A stretch of DNA of 14,211 nucleotides, taken from NCBI GenBank assembly GCA_023433985.1, contig JAEYTN010000251.1, forward strand, positions 1 through 14,211. Reading direction: 5' to 3'. The notes under the pieces are model-generated. The model was not told where the DNA came from and did not search any database. It worked only from the letters and a program-made list of their open reading frames with translations. Shown one piece after another: positions 6,192 to 13,130 of this stretch. Source of the stretch: Pseudomonadota bacterium (GTDB lineage: Bacteria > Pseudomonadota > Alphaproteobacteria > Rhizobiales > Devosiaceae). A program made the translations under genes and the position numbers. Each line of letters begins with the position of its first letter. The stretch's first letter is position 1.

Positions 6192-7039
6192 GATGCTGCC
6201 TCCAGCCACGAGGCCTCGCGGTTGAGCGTGGGCAGCGGTTCGAGGGAGCCGTCGATGTGCGGCAGGCAGGCGATCAGGCCCTGTGTATAGGGATGCCGGG
6301 CGGCGCGGAGGTTCTTGGCGTCGAGCGTTTCGACGATGCGGCCGGCATACATGACGATCACCCGGTCGCAGAATTTCGACACGAGGTTGAGGTCGTGGCT
6401 GATGAAGATGAGGCCCATGCCGCGGCGCGTCACCAACTCGTCCATGATCGACAGCACCTGGGTGCGCACGGTGACGTCGAGGGCGGAGGTGGGCTCGTCG
6501 GCGATCAGCAGGTCGGGCTCGCGCACCACCATCATGGCGATCATCACGCGCTGGCCCATGCCGCCCGAAAGCTCGTGCGGGTAGAGGCCCATCACCCGTT
6601 CCGGTTCGCGGATATGCACCGCCTCCAGCGCGGCCACCGCCCGCGTGTGCGCCTCGGCGCGGGAGAGCCTGCGGTCGCCGATGCGGATCGCCTCGATGAT
6701 TTGCCTGCCGACGCTCATCACCGGGTTCAGCGAATATTTCGGGTCCTGCAGGATCATGCCCATGCGGCCGCCGCGCAGCGACCGGCGCAGCCTGGGCGAG
6801 CCGGCCTTTAGGTCGATGCCGTCGAAGCTCAGCCGGTCGACGCTGACGCGCGCATAGGAGGGCAGTACGCCGAGCAACGAGCGACCGGTGAGGCTCTTGC
6901 CCGAGCCGGATTCGCCGACGATGCCGAGCTTCTCACGGCCGAGCGAGAAGCTGACGCCGCGCACCGCATCGTGCCACTGGCCCTCGTCGTTGCGGAAGGC
7001 GACGCGCAGGTTGCCGATTTCAGCGAGCGGGGCGGTCAA
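6188..7039 (-). CDS. Peptide/nickel-type ABC transporter ATP-binding protein (DppD/OppD-like), TTG start
   Basis: A 283-residue ABC ATPase. Motifs are Walker A GESGSGKS (42-49), Q-loop Gln98 in MILQDPKYSLNP, signature LSGGMGQR (157-164), Walker B LLIADEPTSALD (177-188) and switch His215. The C-terminal HPYTQGLIACLP is the oligopeptide-transporter motif of DppD/OppD. No ATG lies at the right place. The frame begins most plausibly at TTG (7039-7037), which overlaps the TGA of the DppC-like gene and follows TGAGGC at about 7 bases. The same frame stays open far upstream, but that stretch is antisense-free shadow over dppC. The gene ends in an ATGA overlap with the DppF-like gene. It energises the two permeases encoded just upstream. 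The transported substrate is unknown. Confidence 0.9.
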   Translation of the reverse strand: MTAPLAEIGNLRVAFRNDEGQWHDAVRGVSFSLGREKLGIVGESGSGKSLTGRSLLGVLPSYARVSVDRLSFDGIDLKAGSPRLRRSLRGGRMGMILQDPKYSLNPVMSVGRQIIEAIRIGDRRLSRAEAHTRAVAALEAVHIREPERVMGLYPHELSGGMGQRVMIAMMVVREPDLLIADEPTSALDVTVRTQVLSIMDELVTRRGMGLIFISHDLNLVSKFCDRVIVMYAGRIVETLDAKNLRAARHPYTQGLIACLPHIDGSLEPLPTLNREASWLEAAS

Positions 7040-7935
7040 TTGCGCTGCCTCAGGTGCGGGTCGAGCAGGTCGCGCAGGGCGTCTCCCAACAGGTTGAAGC
7101 CGAGCGACACGGTGAAGATGGCGATGCCGGGCACCGTCGCCACCCACCACTGGTCGAAGATGAACTTGCGGCCCGTCGAGATCATCGCGCCCCATTCGGG
7201 CAGCGGCGGCTGCGCGCCGAGCCCGATGAAACCGAGGCCGGCCGCGGTGAGGATGATGCCCGCCATGTCGAAGGTCATGCGGACGATCACGGACGAGAGG
7301 CACATCGGGATGACGTGGAAGACGATGATCCGGAACTCGCTGGCGCCGGCGAGGCGCACGGCGTTGACGTAGTCGGAGTTGCGCACCACCAGCGCCTCGG
7401 CCCGCGCCAACCGGGCGTAGGGCGGCCAAGCGGTGAGTGTGATGGCGAGCGCGGCGTTGACGATTCCGGGCCCGAGCGCGGCGACGAAGGCCAGTGCCAG
7501 CAGCAGCTTGGGGATGGCGAGGAACACGTCGGTGATGCGCATGAACACCGCGTCGATCCAGCCGCCGCGCGTGCCGGCGACGGCACCGATGATCAGCCCG
7601 ACCGGCGCCGAGGTGACGATCACCAGCGCCACGATCAGGAGCGTCAGGCGCGAGCCGTGCACCAGCCGGGAGTAAATGTCGCGGCCCAGTTCGTCCGCCC
7701 CGAACCACCATTCGGCGCTCGGCGCGGCGAGGCGAGCCGAGAGCGTGGGCAGATACGGGTCGTGCGTCGCGATCCACGGCGCGAACGCCGCAACGAAGAT
7801 CAGCCCCAGCACGATGACGAGCCCGACGACGCCGAGCGGGTTGCGGAAGAAGCGGCGGGCGAAGCCGCGGAACTCCTTCCAGCGCGCGGCGCGGAGGGCG
7901 GCCTTCGGATCGATTGTTTCGGTCGCGGTGGTCAT
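7036..7935 (-). CDS. Peptide/nickel-type ABC transporter permease (DppC/OppC-like)
   Basis: A 299-residue inner-membrane permease. A cytoplasmic N-terminus leads to RRFFRNPLGVVGLVIVLG (28-45), the usual OppC_N start with its first membrane helix. A periplasmic stretch follows containing WWFGADELGRDIYSRL, the signature of DppC proteins. The BPD_transp_1 region has helices at about 97-120, 138-170 and beyond, with the EAA loop near EALVVRNSDYVNAVRLAGASE (180-200). GLGAQPPLPEWGAM is also typical. The ATG at 7935 overlaps the TGA of the DppB-like gene (ATGA, 7932-7935) and has GGAG 9 bases upstream. It forms the translocation pore together with the DppB-like protein. Confidence 0.94.
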   Translation of the reverse strand: MTTATETIDPKAALRAARWKEFRGFARRFFRNPLGVVGLVIVLGLIFVAAFAPWIATHDPYLPTLSARLAAPSAEWWFGADELGRDIYSRLVHGSRLTLLIVALVIVTSAPVGLIIGAVAGTRGGWIDAVFMRITDVFLAIPKLLLALAFVAALGPGIVNAALAITLTAWPPYARLARAEALVVRNSDYVNAVRLAGASEFRIIVFHVIPMCLSSVIVRMTFDMAGIILTAAGLGFIGLGAQPPLPEWGAMISTGRKFIFDQWWVATVPGIAIFTVSLGFNLLGDALRDLLDPHLRQRN

Positions 7936-8957
7936 TTGGCAAGGCTCCGCGAGCGGGGGTCGAGGGCGGCGTAGAGCACGTCGCTCAGCATGTTGAGCAG
8001 CACGAAGACGACGCCGACCAGCAGCGTGCCGCCGAGCACGGCGTTCATGTCGGCGGCGAACAGGCTCGAATAGATGTAGTTGCCGATGCCGGGCCACGAG
8101 AAGATGGTCTCGACCAGCACCGAGCCCTCGAGCAGGCCGCCATAGCTCAGCGCGATCACCGTCACGAGCGGGATCATGGCGTTGCCGAGCGCATGCCGTA
8201 CCACGACGGTAAACTCGCTGGCGCCCTTCAGCCGGGCGGTGAGCACGTACTCGCGGCTCAGCTGGTCGAGCATTACTGAGCGGGTCATGCGCGAGATGTA
8301 GGCGAGGCTGAAATAGCCGATCAGCAGGGCGGGCAGGATCATCTGGCTGACGGCGTTCCAGAACACCTCCCACTCGCCGGCAATCGCGGCGTCGATGAGG
8401 ATGGAGCCGGTCACGCGGTCGACGATGCCGGTGAAGAACACGTCGACCTGCCCTGGCCCCGAAACCCAGCCCAGCTTGTAGTAGAAGACGAACAGGCCCA
8501 CGAGGCCAAGCCAGAAGATCGGCACCGAATAGCCGATGAGCCCGACGATGCGGATGACGTGATCGGGCCATTTCTCGTGCCAGTAGGCCGAGGCGACGCC
8601 CATCGGCACGCCCAGCGCCACGCCGATGACCAACCCGATGGTGGCGAGCTCGAGGGTGGCGGGAAAGAAATTCAGCAGGTCGGTCAGCACCGGCCGCGAG
8701 GTGGAATACGAGATGCCGAAATCGCCGCGCAGGATCTTGCCGAGGTACTCGATGAACTGCTGCCAGATCGGCTTGTCGAGCCCGAGCTCGAGATAGACCC
8801 GCTGGTAGACCTCCGGCAGCGCCTTCTCGCCGACAATGGCAAGAACGGGATCGATCGGCAGCACGCGGCCGATAAAGAAGGTGAGCGCGGCAAGCCCGAC
8901 GAGCGTGATGGCGACGGTGAGCAGCCAGGAGGCGAAGCCGAGGATGAGGCGGATCAT
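7932..8957 (-). CDS. Peptide/nickel-type ABC transporter permease (DppB/OppB-like)
   Basis: A 341-residue inner-membrane permease. It has a first membrane helix at about 8-30 with the family turn RVLPIDPV, then LGLDKPIWQQFIEYLGKILRGDFG (58-81), a classic DppB block. Further helices lie at about 101-124, 135-160, 206-222 and 260-283, with the EAA loop SREYVLTARLKGASE (234-248). PGIGNYIYSSLFAADMN is the conserved C-terminal motif. A 30-40 residue insertion around 162-200 makes it slightly longer than E. coli DppB. The ATG at 8957 has a G-rich but weak ribosome site. It lies just downstream of the 138-bp inverted repeat that separates it from the binding-protein gene, and it overlaps the next gene by ATGA. 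Confidence 0.94.
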   Translation of the reverse strand: MIRLILGFASWLLTVAITLVGLAALTFFIGRVLPIDPVLAIVGEKALPEVYQRVYLELGLDKPIWQQFIEYLGKILRGDFGISYSTSRPVLTDLLNFFPATLELATIGLVIGVALGVPMGVASAYWHEKWPDHVIRIVGLIGYSVPIFWLGLVGLFVFYYKLGWVSGPGQVDVFFTGIVDRVTGSILIDAAIAGEWEVFWNAVSQMILPALLIGYFSLAYISRMTRSVMLDQLSREYVLTARLKGASEFTVVVRHALGNAMIPLVTVIALSYGGLLEGSVLVETIFSWPGIGNYIYSSLFAADMNAVLGGTLLVGVVFVLLNMLSDVLYAALDPRSRSLAK

Positions 8958-8985
8958 ACTGCTGCCCCGGAGGCGGTGCGCGTTT

Positions 8986-9123
8986 CACCCCCCTCCACCA
9001 AGCTTTGCTTGGTCCCCCTCCCCCGCAAGCGGGAGAGGTTGGGATGTTGCACGGCCACGCCACGGGGCATCCTCTCCCGTTTACGGGGGAGGGGGACCAG
9101 CCCAAGGCTGGTGGAGGGGGGTG
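8986..9123. repeat. Long inverted-repeat intergenic element (53-bp arms, 32-bp loop)
   Basis: Arms 8986-9038 and 9071-9123 are collinear reverse complements. The outer 13 bp (CACCCCCCTCCAC with GTGGAGGGGGGTG) match perfectly, the block TCCCCCTCCCCCG at 9013-9025 pairs perfectly with 9084-9096, and the innermost 13 bp match at 11 positions. The less conserved block between them carries small self-complementary hairpins, CCAAGC/GCTTGG in one arm and CCAGCC/GGCTGG in the other, so changes are compensated within each arm. This is typical of dispersed palindromic repeats in alphaproteobacterial genomes. It lies between the solute-binding-protein stop and the DppB-like start, so its RNA would form a very stable structure in the operon transcript. 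Confidence 0.85.
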
Positions 9124-9215
9124 CAACGTACACCGGCCCCAGGTTCGTGGCAGTGGAAGTCAAATGCGTCTCCAGAGGTGGAGAGGCCGGCGGCGAACCA
9201 CCGGCCTCGACCGGA

Positions 9216-10826
9216 TTATTCCTTGGTCACGGCGCCGTAGCGATCATCGGAGAAGGTGATGCCGAGGACGACGCCCTTGACGTTGGAGCGCATGGCCACC
9301 TTGCGGCTGTCCTGGAACATGTAGACGAAGGGCGAGCTGTCGGTGTGGGCGCGCTGGATTTCGTCGTACATCTGCTTGCGCTTTTCGGTGTCCTGCTCCT
9401 GCACGGCGGCGAGGACCTGGTCCGAGAGCGGGCCGGAGTTCCAGCCGAAGCGGTCGGCGAGGTTGCCCTTGGAGCCTTCCGGATCGGTCTTGTCGTTGAC
9501 CGTGAACGCCTTGGCGTTCGAGTGCGGATCGGGATAGTCCGGACCCCATAGGCCAAACCAGATGTCGAGGTCGTGCGAGCGGTAGCGCTCGAGCCACGGG
9601 CCGCCATCCACCACCTGCAGGTCGAGGTCGACGCCGATCTGGCTCAGCGTGGCCTGCACGGCCTGGGCGTAGTCGGGGTAGGGCGGCACGTTCCAAACCA
9701 CCGTCTCGAGCTTGATCGGGGTGGTGACGCCGGACTCGGCGATCAGCGCCTTGGCCTTCTCGAGGTCGAGCGAGTAGGGGTTGTAGTCGATGCCGCCGCC
9801 AAGGAACCCGTCCGGGATCATGGTCTGGTGCACCTTGATGGTGCCGCGGCCGATGGTTTCGGCGATGCCCTGGTAATCGACGCCCCACTTGATGGCCTCG
9901 ACGACCTTCGGGTTGGAAAGCGCCTCGTTGCGGACGTTGAGGCCGAAGTAATAGATGGTCGAGGAATTGCCCTCGAGGATCTGGATGTCGGCATTGCCCT
10001 CGATGGCGCCGATATCGTCGGGGCCGAGCTTGTTGGCGATGTCGATGTCGCCCTTTTCGAGCGCGAGGCGCTGGGTGGCGCTTTCCGGCATGTGCTGCAG
10101 GAAGACGCGGTCGACGCCCGGAGCGGTCTGCCAGAAGTTCTCGTTGCGGCTCAGCAGGATCGAGACCTTGGGGTCCCACTTGGTGAGCACGTAGGGGCCC
10201 GAGCCGGCCGAGTTCTCGGTCTTCAGCCAGGCATTGCCGTAGTCGTTGCCGCCGTCGGCGAGCTTGCCTTCGTGCTGCTTGACGATTTCGCTGTCGACGA
10301 TGCCGCCGGTGAAGGACGAGAGCACGTAGAGCACGAAGCTCTGGGCGTACTTCTGGTCGACTTCGAAGACGAAGGTCGCGTCGTCGGTGGCGCGCACCTT
10401 CTCGGCGACGTTCTCCTTGGTGAGGCCGAACTGGGCGAAGATGAAGGAGATGCGGCTGTCGATGAGGATGACGCGGCGGATCGAGTACTCGGCGTCGCGG
10501 GCCGTCACCGGGTTGCCCGAAGCGAACTTCGCGTTCGGGTTCATCTTGAAGGTGAAGGTCTTGCCGTCTTCCGACACTTCCCAGCTCTCGGCGAGCACGC
10601 CGATGATCTTGGTCGGGTCGGACGGGTCGAACGTCACGAGCGGCTGGTAGATCTGCTGGCTCGCCAGCACGCCGCCGACCTCGGACACTTCGGCCGGATC
10701 GAGGGTGATGATGTCGTCGATGGCGTCGGCAATCACCAACGTATTCTGAGGCGTCGCGGCAATCGCTCCCGACACGGTCATCACCGCGCCGAGGGCTGCC
10801 GCGACAAGCGTCCTGTACAAACGCAT
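9216..10826 (-). CDS. Periplasmic solute-binding protein of a peptide/nickel-type ABC importer (SBP_bac_5)
   Basis: A 536-residue exported binding protein. The signal peptide is MRLYRTLVAAALGAVMTVSGAIAA with probable cleavage after AIAA (about residue 24). No lipobox cysteine is seen, so it should be soluble in the periplasm. Family landmarks are the N-terminal ITLDPAEV, ESWEVSEDGKTFTFKM, SGNPVTARDAEYSIRR, GSGPYVLTKWDP, the FGLNVRNEALSNPKV block and the C-terminal WFGLWGPDYPDPHSNAK. I chose the ATG at 10826 because AGGGAG precedes it closely and the signal peptide begins there. An in-frame ATG at 10886 would add 20 Arg-rich residues ahead of the signal. The protein would capture a peptide-like or other ligand for the DppBCDF-type genes downstream. 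The ligand cannot be told. Confidence 0.93.
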   Translation of the reverse strand: MRLYRTLVAAALGAVMTVSGAIAATPQNTLVIADAIDDIITLDPAEVSEVGGVLASQQIYQPLVTFDPSDPTKIIGVLAESWEVSEDGKTFTFKMNPNAKFASGNPVTARDAEYSIRRVILIDSRISFIFAQFGLTKENVAEKVRATDDATFVFEVDQKYAQSFVLYVLSSFTGGIVDSEIVKQHEGKLADGGNDYGNAWLKTENSAGSGPYVLTKWDPKVSILLSRNENFWQTAPGVDRVFLQHMPESATQRLALEKGDIDIANKLGPDDIGAIEGNADIQILEGNSSTIYYFGLNVRNEALSNPKVVEAIKWGVDYQGIAETIGRGTIKVHQTMIPDGFLGGGIDYNPYSLDLEKAKALIAESGVTTPIKLETVVWNVPPYPDYAQAVQATLSQIGVDLDLQVVDGGPWLERYRSHDLDIWFGLWGPDYPDPHSNAKAFTVNDKTDPEGSKGNLADRFGWNSGPLSDQVLAAVQEQDTEKRKQMYDEIQRAHTDSSPFVYMFQDSRKVAMRSNVKGVVLGITFSDDRYGAVTKE

Positions 10827-10882
10827 GGCAGTCTCCCTGGGTTGTCGTCTTCTACCGGCCAGCCCGGCCGGCGGTTTCGTCG

Positions 10883-11380
10883 TCATCTCTCGCTGATCCC
10901 ACCGAAGGTGAAGGTCAGCGCAGCGATGGGTAGAAGGGCGTCGATCTCGGCCAGCGCGGCCGGAGTGAAGATGCCGGCGTCGCCGAGCAGGGCGACCACG
11001 CCGCGCGTTTCCCCGGCGATCACGATGGGGAAGCACGAGCAGGCGCCGTAACCCATGGCGACAAGGCCGTCGGTCTCGGGCAGGAACGCCGCCATGCCGG
11101 CGACGGAGTTGCCGATCACCGGCTTCCTGTCGCGCAGGATGGCGTTGTTCCACGGGTCGTCGCCCACCGGGTCGACATTGCCGATGGGGAAATCCACCGG
11201 GTTCGAGGTGCCGATGCGGTGCGTCACGGTCCGGTCGGGCGCGACCGCGATGAAGGTCGCGGTGCGGATGCCGGGGATGGCGGTGAACAGTTTCGACAGG
11301 AACGCGAACAGCGCTTCGGGGCCGGCGGCGAGGGCGTCGGCAAGCTTCCTGGCGGTGGCGGGCGCGATGGGGGCGGTCAT
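10883..11380 (-). CDS. Small single-domain GAF protein in the transporter operon
   Basis: A 165-residue cytoplasmic protein consisting of about one GAF-like fold. A helical N-terminus (to about 33) leads into ATFIAVAPDRTVTHRIGTS, a central WNNAILRDRKPVIGNSVAG and the GAF-like strands YGACSCFPIVIAGETRGVVALLGD (111-134), ending in a last helix FTPAALAEIDALLPIAAL. Two cysteines are close together (114 and 116). No output domain, HTH or signal peptide is visible. The ATG at 11380 overlaps the XRE regulator stop (ATGA, 11377-11380). An alternative start at 11410 would add 10 residues. The stop also overlaps an ATG in frame with the binding-protein gene. GAF domains bind small ligands, so it could sense the transported compound and act with the XRE protein (inference). 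Confidence 0.8.
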   Translation of the reverse strand: MTAPIAPATARKLADALAAGPEALFAFLSKLFTAIPGIRTATFIAVAPDRTVTHRIGTSNPVDFPIGNVDPVGDDPWNNAILRDRKPVIGNSVAGMAAFLPETDGLVAMGYGACSCFPIVIAGETRGVVALLGDAGIFTPAALAEIDALLPIAALTFTFGGISER

Positions 11381-11976
11381 TCGGGGAACAGCCTCATGGT
11401 GCCGACCCACAGCTCGATCGCCGTGTCGGGGCCGATATTGGTGCCACGGTGCGGCTTGCGGCTGTCGAAATGGAGCGTGTCGCCGGCCTTGAGGTCGTAC
11501 TCGACTCCGTCCACCTCGTAGAGCATGTGGCCGGCGACGAGGTAAACGAAGTCCTCGCCCTCGTGGCTCATCATCTCCGAGGCGTGGCCGGGCGGCACAT
11601 GCGACAGGCAGGCGTTGAGCCTCGCGTCGGGGAAGCCGCGCTCGAGGAACTCGTAGTAGCGCGAGGTGCCATCCACCTTGAAGGTCGGGCGCTGCCCGGC
11701 ATGGGTGGCCACGGGGTGCGAGCGTGTCGGCGCGGTGGTGACGAACATGTCGACCGAGGCGTCGAGCGCCTTCGCCACGTTGTAGAGCGAGGCGAGCGAC
11801 GGGGTCGAGATGCCGCGCTCGATCTGCGAGATGAAGCCGCTGGTGAGGCTGGCCTCGTCGGCGACCTGCTGCATGGTCTTGCCGATAGCCTTGCGGCGGG
11901 CCCGAAGCCGGGCCCCCAGGCTTTCGCCTTCCATCACAAAGGTTTCGGACATCTCTCGGATGTCATCGGCATGCAT
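11377..11976 (-). CDS. XRE-family transcriptional regulator with C-terminal cupin domain
   Basis: A 199-residue regulator. The helix-turn-helix of the XRE/HTH_3 type lies at about 18-75 (LGARLRARRKAIGKTMQQVA, then SGFISQIERGISTPSLASL). A Cupin_2 ligand domain follows at about 125-190, with histidines at 138 (SHEGEDFVYLVAG) and 176 (LHFDSRKPHRGTN) at metal-site positions. This architecture is common in regulators of amine, amino-acid and peptide uptake genes. The start is uncertain: ATG 11976 is used, ATG 11952 is also possible and neither has a strong ribosome site. It heads the leftward operon and overlaps the GAF gene by ATGA. An inverted repeat at 11999-12013 just upstream may be its own operator. 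Confidence 0.92.
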   Translation of the reverse strand: MHADDIREMSETFVMEGESLGARLRARRKAIGKTMQQVADEASLTSGFISQIERGISTPSLASLYNVAKALDASVDMFVTTAPTRSHPVATHAGQRPTFKVDGTSRYYEFLERGFPDARLNACLSHVPPGHASEMMSHEGEDFVYLVAGHMLYEVDGVEYDLKAGDTLHFDSRKPHRGTNIGPDTAIELWVGTMRLFPE

Positions 11977-11998
11977 GTAGCGGGCGCCCCGGCCAAAG

Positions 11999-12033
11999 TT
12001 TAGCCACACTAAATTAGCCGGCGACGGAGTCAA
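11999..12033 (-). promoter_or_regulatory. Candidate promoter and operator of the XRE/transporter operon
   Basis: On the minus strand TTGACT (12033-12028) resembles a -35 box. The inverted repeat TTTAG-N5-CTAAA (12013-11999) covers the expected -10 position 16-17 bp further on, where the best hexamer, TAGTGT, is poor. The palindrome ends 22 bases before the XRE start codon. An XRE repressor bound there would occlude polymerase, a normal autoregulation layout. This is inferred from position and symmetry only. Confidence 0.4.
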
Positions 12034-12065
12034 TTGGGGTTGTGGGGGGCGGTTGCCGGTGCCTT

Positions 12066-12086
12066 CTCCTCCCCGAAGGGGAAGAG
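12066..12086 (-). terminator. Hairpin downstream of the SDR gene, no T-run
   Basis: In minus-strand RNA CUCUUCCCC and GGGGAGGAG pair over 9 bp (one G-U wobble) around UUC, forming the stable cUUCGg-type loop. In the plus strand the same position is a C-A mismatch, so the fold favours the leftward transcript. It begins 20 bases after the SDR stop. The following bases are not T-rich, so it may protect the 3' end or assist factor-dependent termination rather than act as a classic terminator. Confidence 0.4.
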
Positions 12087-12106
12087 GCGCAGCGTCGTCG
12101 GGCCGC

Positions 12107-13069
12107 TCAGCCTGCCTCGTAGGCAATCGTTGCCAGCAGGGCGTCGCGTTCGGGCACCACCTCGGCGAAACCCAGTTCGTCGCGGATGCGCGTCGTATCG
12201 AGGGTCAGGGGGTAGCGCAGGTCGCTTGCTTCGGCGCGTTCCGAGAGCAGGGCCTGCTCCGCCGCGGGCACCGTCTCGACCTCGATCCGGCGGTTCATCA
12301 CCACGGCAAAGGTCAGTAGCCACTCGATGGGGGTGCGGACGAAGTTCTGGCCGACGTTATATACTTGGCCCGCCGCGCGCGGGTGGAGCGCGGCCAGCGC
12401 GATGGCTTCGGCCACGTCGGTCAGGTAGCCGTAGGAGTTCGGCCACTTGCCCGCGCGCTCGTCGAGCTTCACCAGGCCGCCGCCCTTCACCGCATCGATG
12501 GCCCACTTGAACCGGTGCTGCTTGTCGCCCGGGCCGAAGATCATCGGGGCGCGGATCACCGTGGTGGCGAAGCGGCAGTCGCCGAGGGCCGCTTCCTCGA
12601 GGATGATCTTGTCGTAGTCCTCGAACAGGTCGTTCTCGACGCCGCTGGGCCGGCGGGAGTTGCCGCGATAGGGGAAGCGGGACTGGCGCAGCGGGTCGGT
12701 TTCCCTGGCCGGGTGCGGCTGGACCGGCGGGGTCTCCTTGCGCAAGAGGCCGCCATAGTTGGCGTAGACGTCCACCGAGCTCAGCAGCAGGTAGCGGCCG
12801 CCCGTTTCGGCGACGGCATCGAGCAGTGTGCGGGTGTTCAGCAGGCCGAGCGCGAAGATGTCGATGACGGTGTCGACGCCGTGCGCGCGGAAGATTTCGC
12901 GCAGCCGCTCGCCGTCCATGCGGTCGCCGCGCTCGAACACTGCGCCCTCGGGCAGCCTCACCGGGTGCTCGCCGCGCGCCACGACCACGGGGCGGTGCCC
13001 GCGCGCCACGAGCCGCTCCGCCACCGCGGTGCCGATGAACCCCGTTCCGCCGATGATCGCGACCGTCAT
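12107..13069 (-). CDS. NAD(P)-dependent epimerase/dehydratase-like protein (extended SDR)
   Basis: A 320-residue Rossmann protein. The dinucleotide-binding motif GGTGFIGT (7-14) begins almost at the N-terminus, followed by the expected VIDIFALG strand and LLLSSVDVYANYGG (94-107) with the SDR serine. The usual YxxxK is not present. The aligned segment is FEDYDKIILEE (149-159), where Lys154 and the downstream Glu158 are in place but the Tyr (152) is two rather than four residues before the Lys. VIRAPMIFGPGD (171-182) and a C-terminal substrate region typical of the epimerase family follow. Such proteins may be sugar-nucleotide epimerases or atypical reductases; no substrate can be given. It is divergent from the luciferase-like gene and separated from the XRE gene by 130 bp with a hairpin. 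Confidence 0.85.
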   Translation of the reverse strand: MTVAIIGGTGFIGTAVAERLVARGHRPVVVARGEHPVRLPEGAVFERGDRMDGERLREIFRAHGVDTVIDIFALGLLNTRTLLDAVAETGGRYLLLSSVDVYANYGGLLRKETPPVQPHPARETDPLRQSRFPYRGNSRRPSGVENDLFEDYDKIILEEAALGDCRFATTVIRAPMIFGPGDKQHRFKWAIDAVKGGGLVKLDERAGKWPNSYGYLTDVAEAIALAALHPRAAGQVYNVGQNFVRTPIEWLLTFAVVMNRRIEVETVPAAEQALLSERAEASDLRYPLTLDTTRIRDELGFAEVVPERDALLATIAYEAG

Positions 13070-13119
13070 TGTCCAGTTCCTCGAAACAATCGGTTCACCC
13101 GATAGCGGCTCGCCGATAC

Positions 13120-13130
13120 GATGTCACATC
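13120..13130. promoter_or_regulatory. 11-bp palindrome between the divergent SDR and LLM genes
   Basis: GATGT-C-ACATC is a perfect odd palindrome in the 104-bp divergent spacer. It could be an operator for either gene. It overlaps the start of the possible leader ORF at 13121. No regulator in the window is an obvious partner. Confidence 0.25.

Noticed and set aside
8986..9123. CRISPR array or intrinsic terminator
   Set aside because: Only one pair of arms, inverted rather than direct, no spacers and no T-run.
9573..11051. Plus-strand open frame of 492 codons over the binding-protein gene
   Set aside because: Translation is Gly/Val/Asp/His-rich shadow sequence. The opposite strand carries a full SBP_bac_5 protein with a signal peptide.
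10883..11380. GAF protein as free methionine-R-sulfoxide reductase
   Set aside because: Length and fold fit, but the spaced catalytic cysteines of that family are not present. The only two Cys are at 114 and 116.
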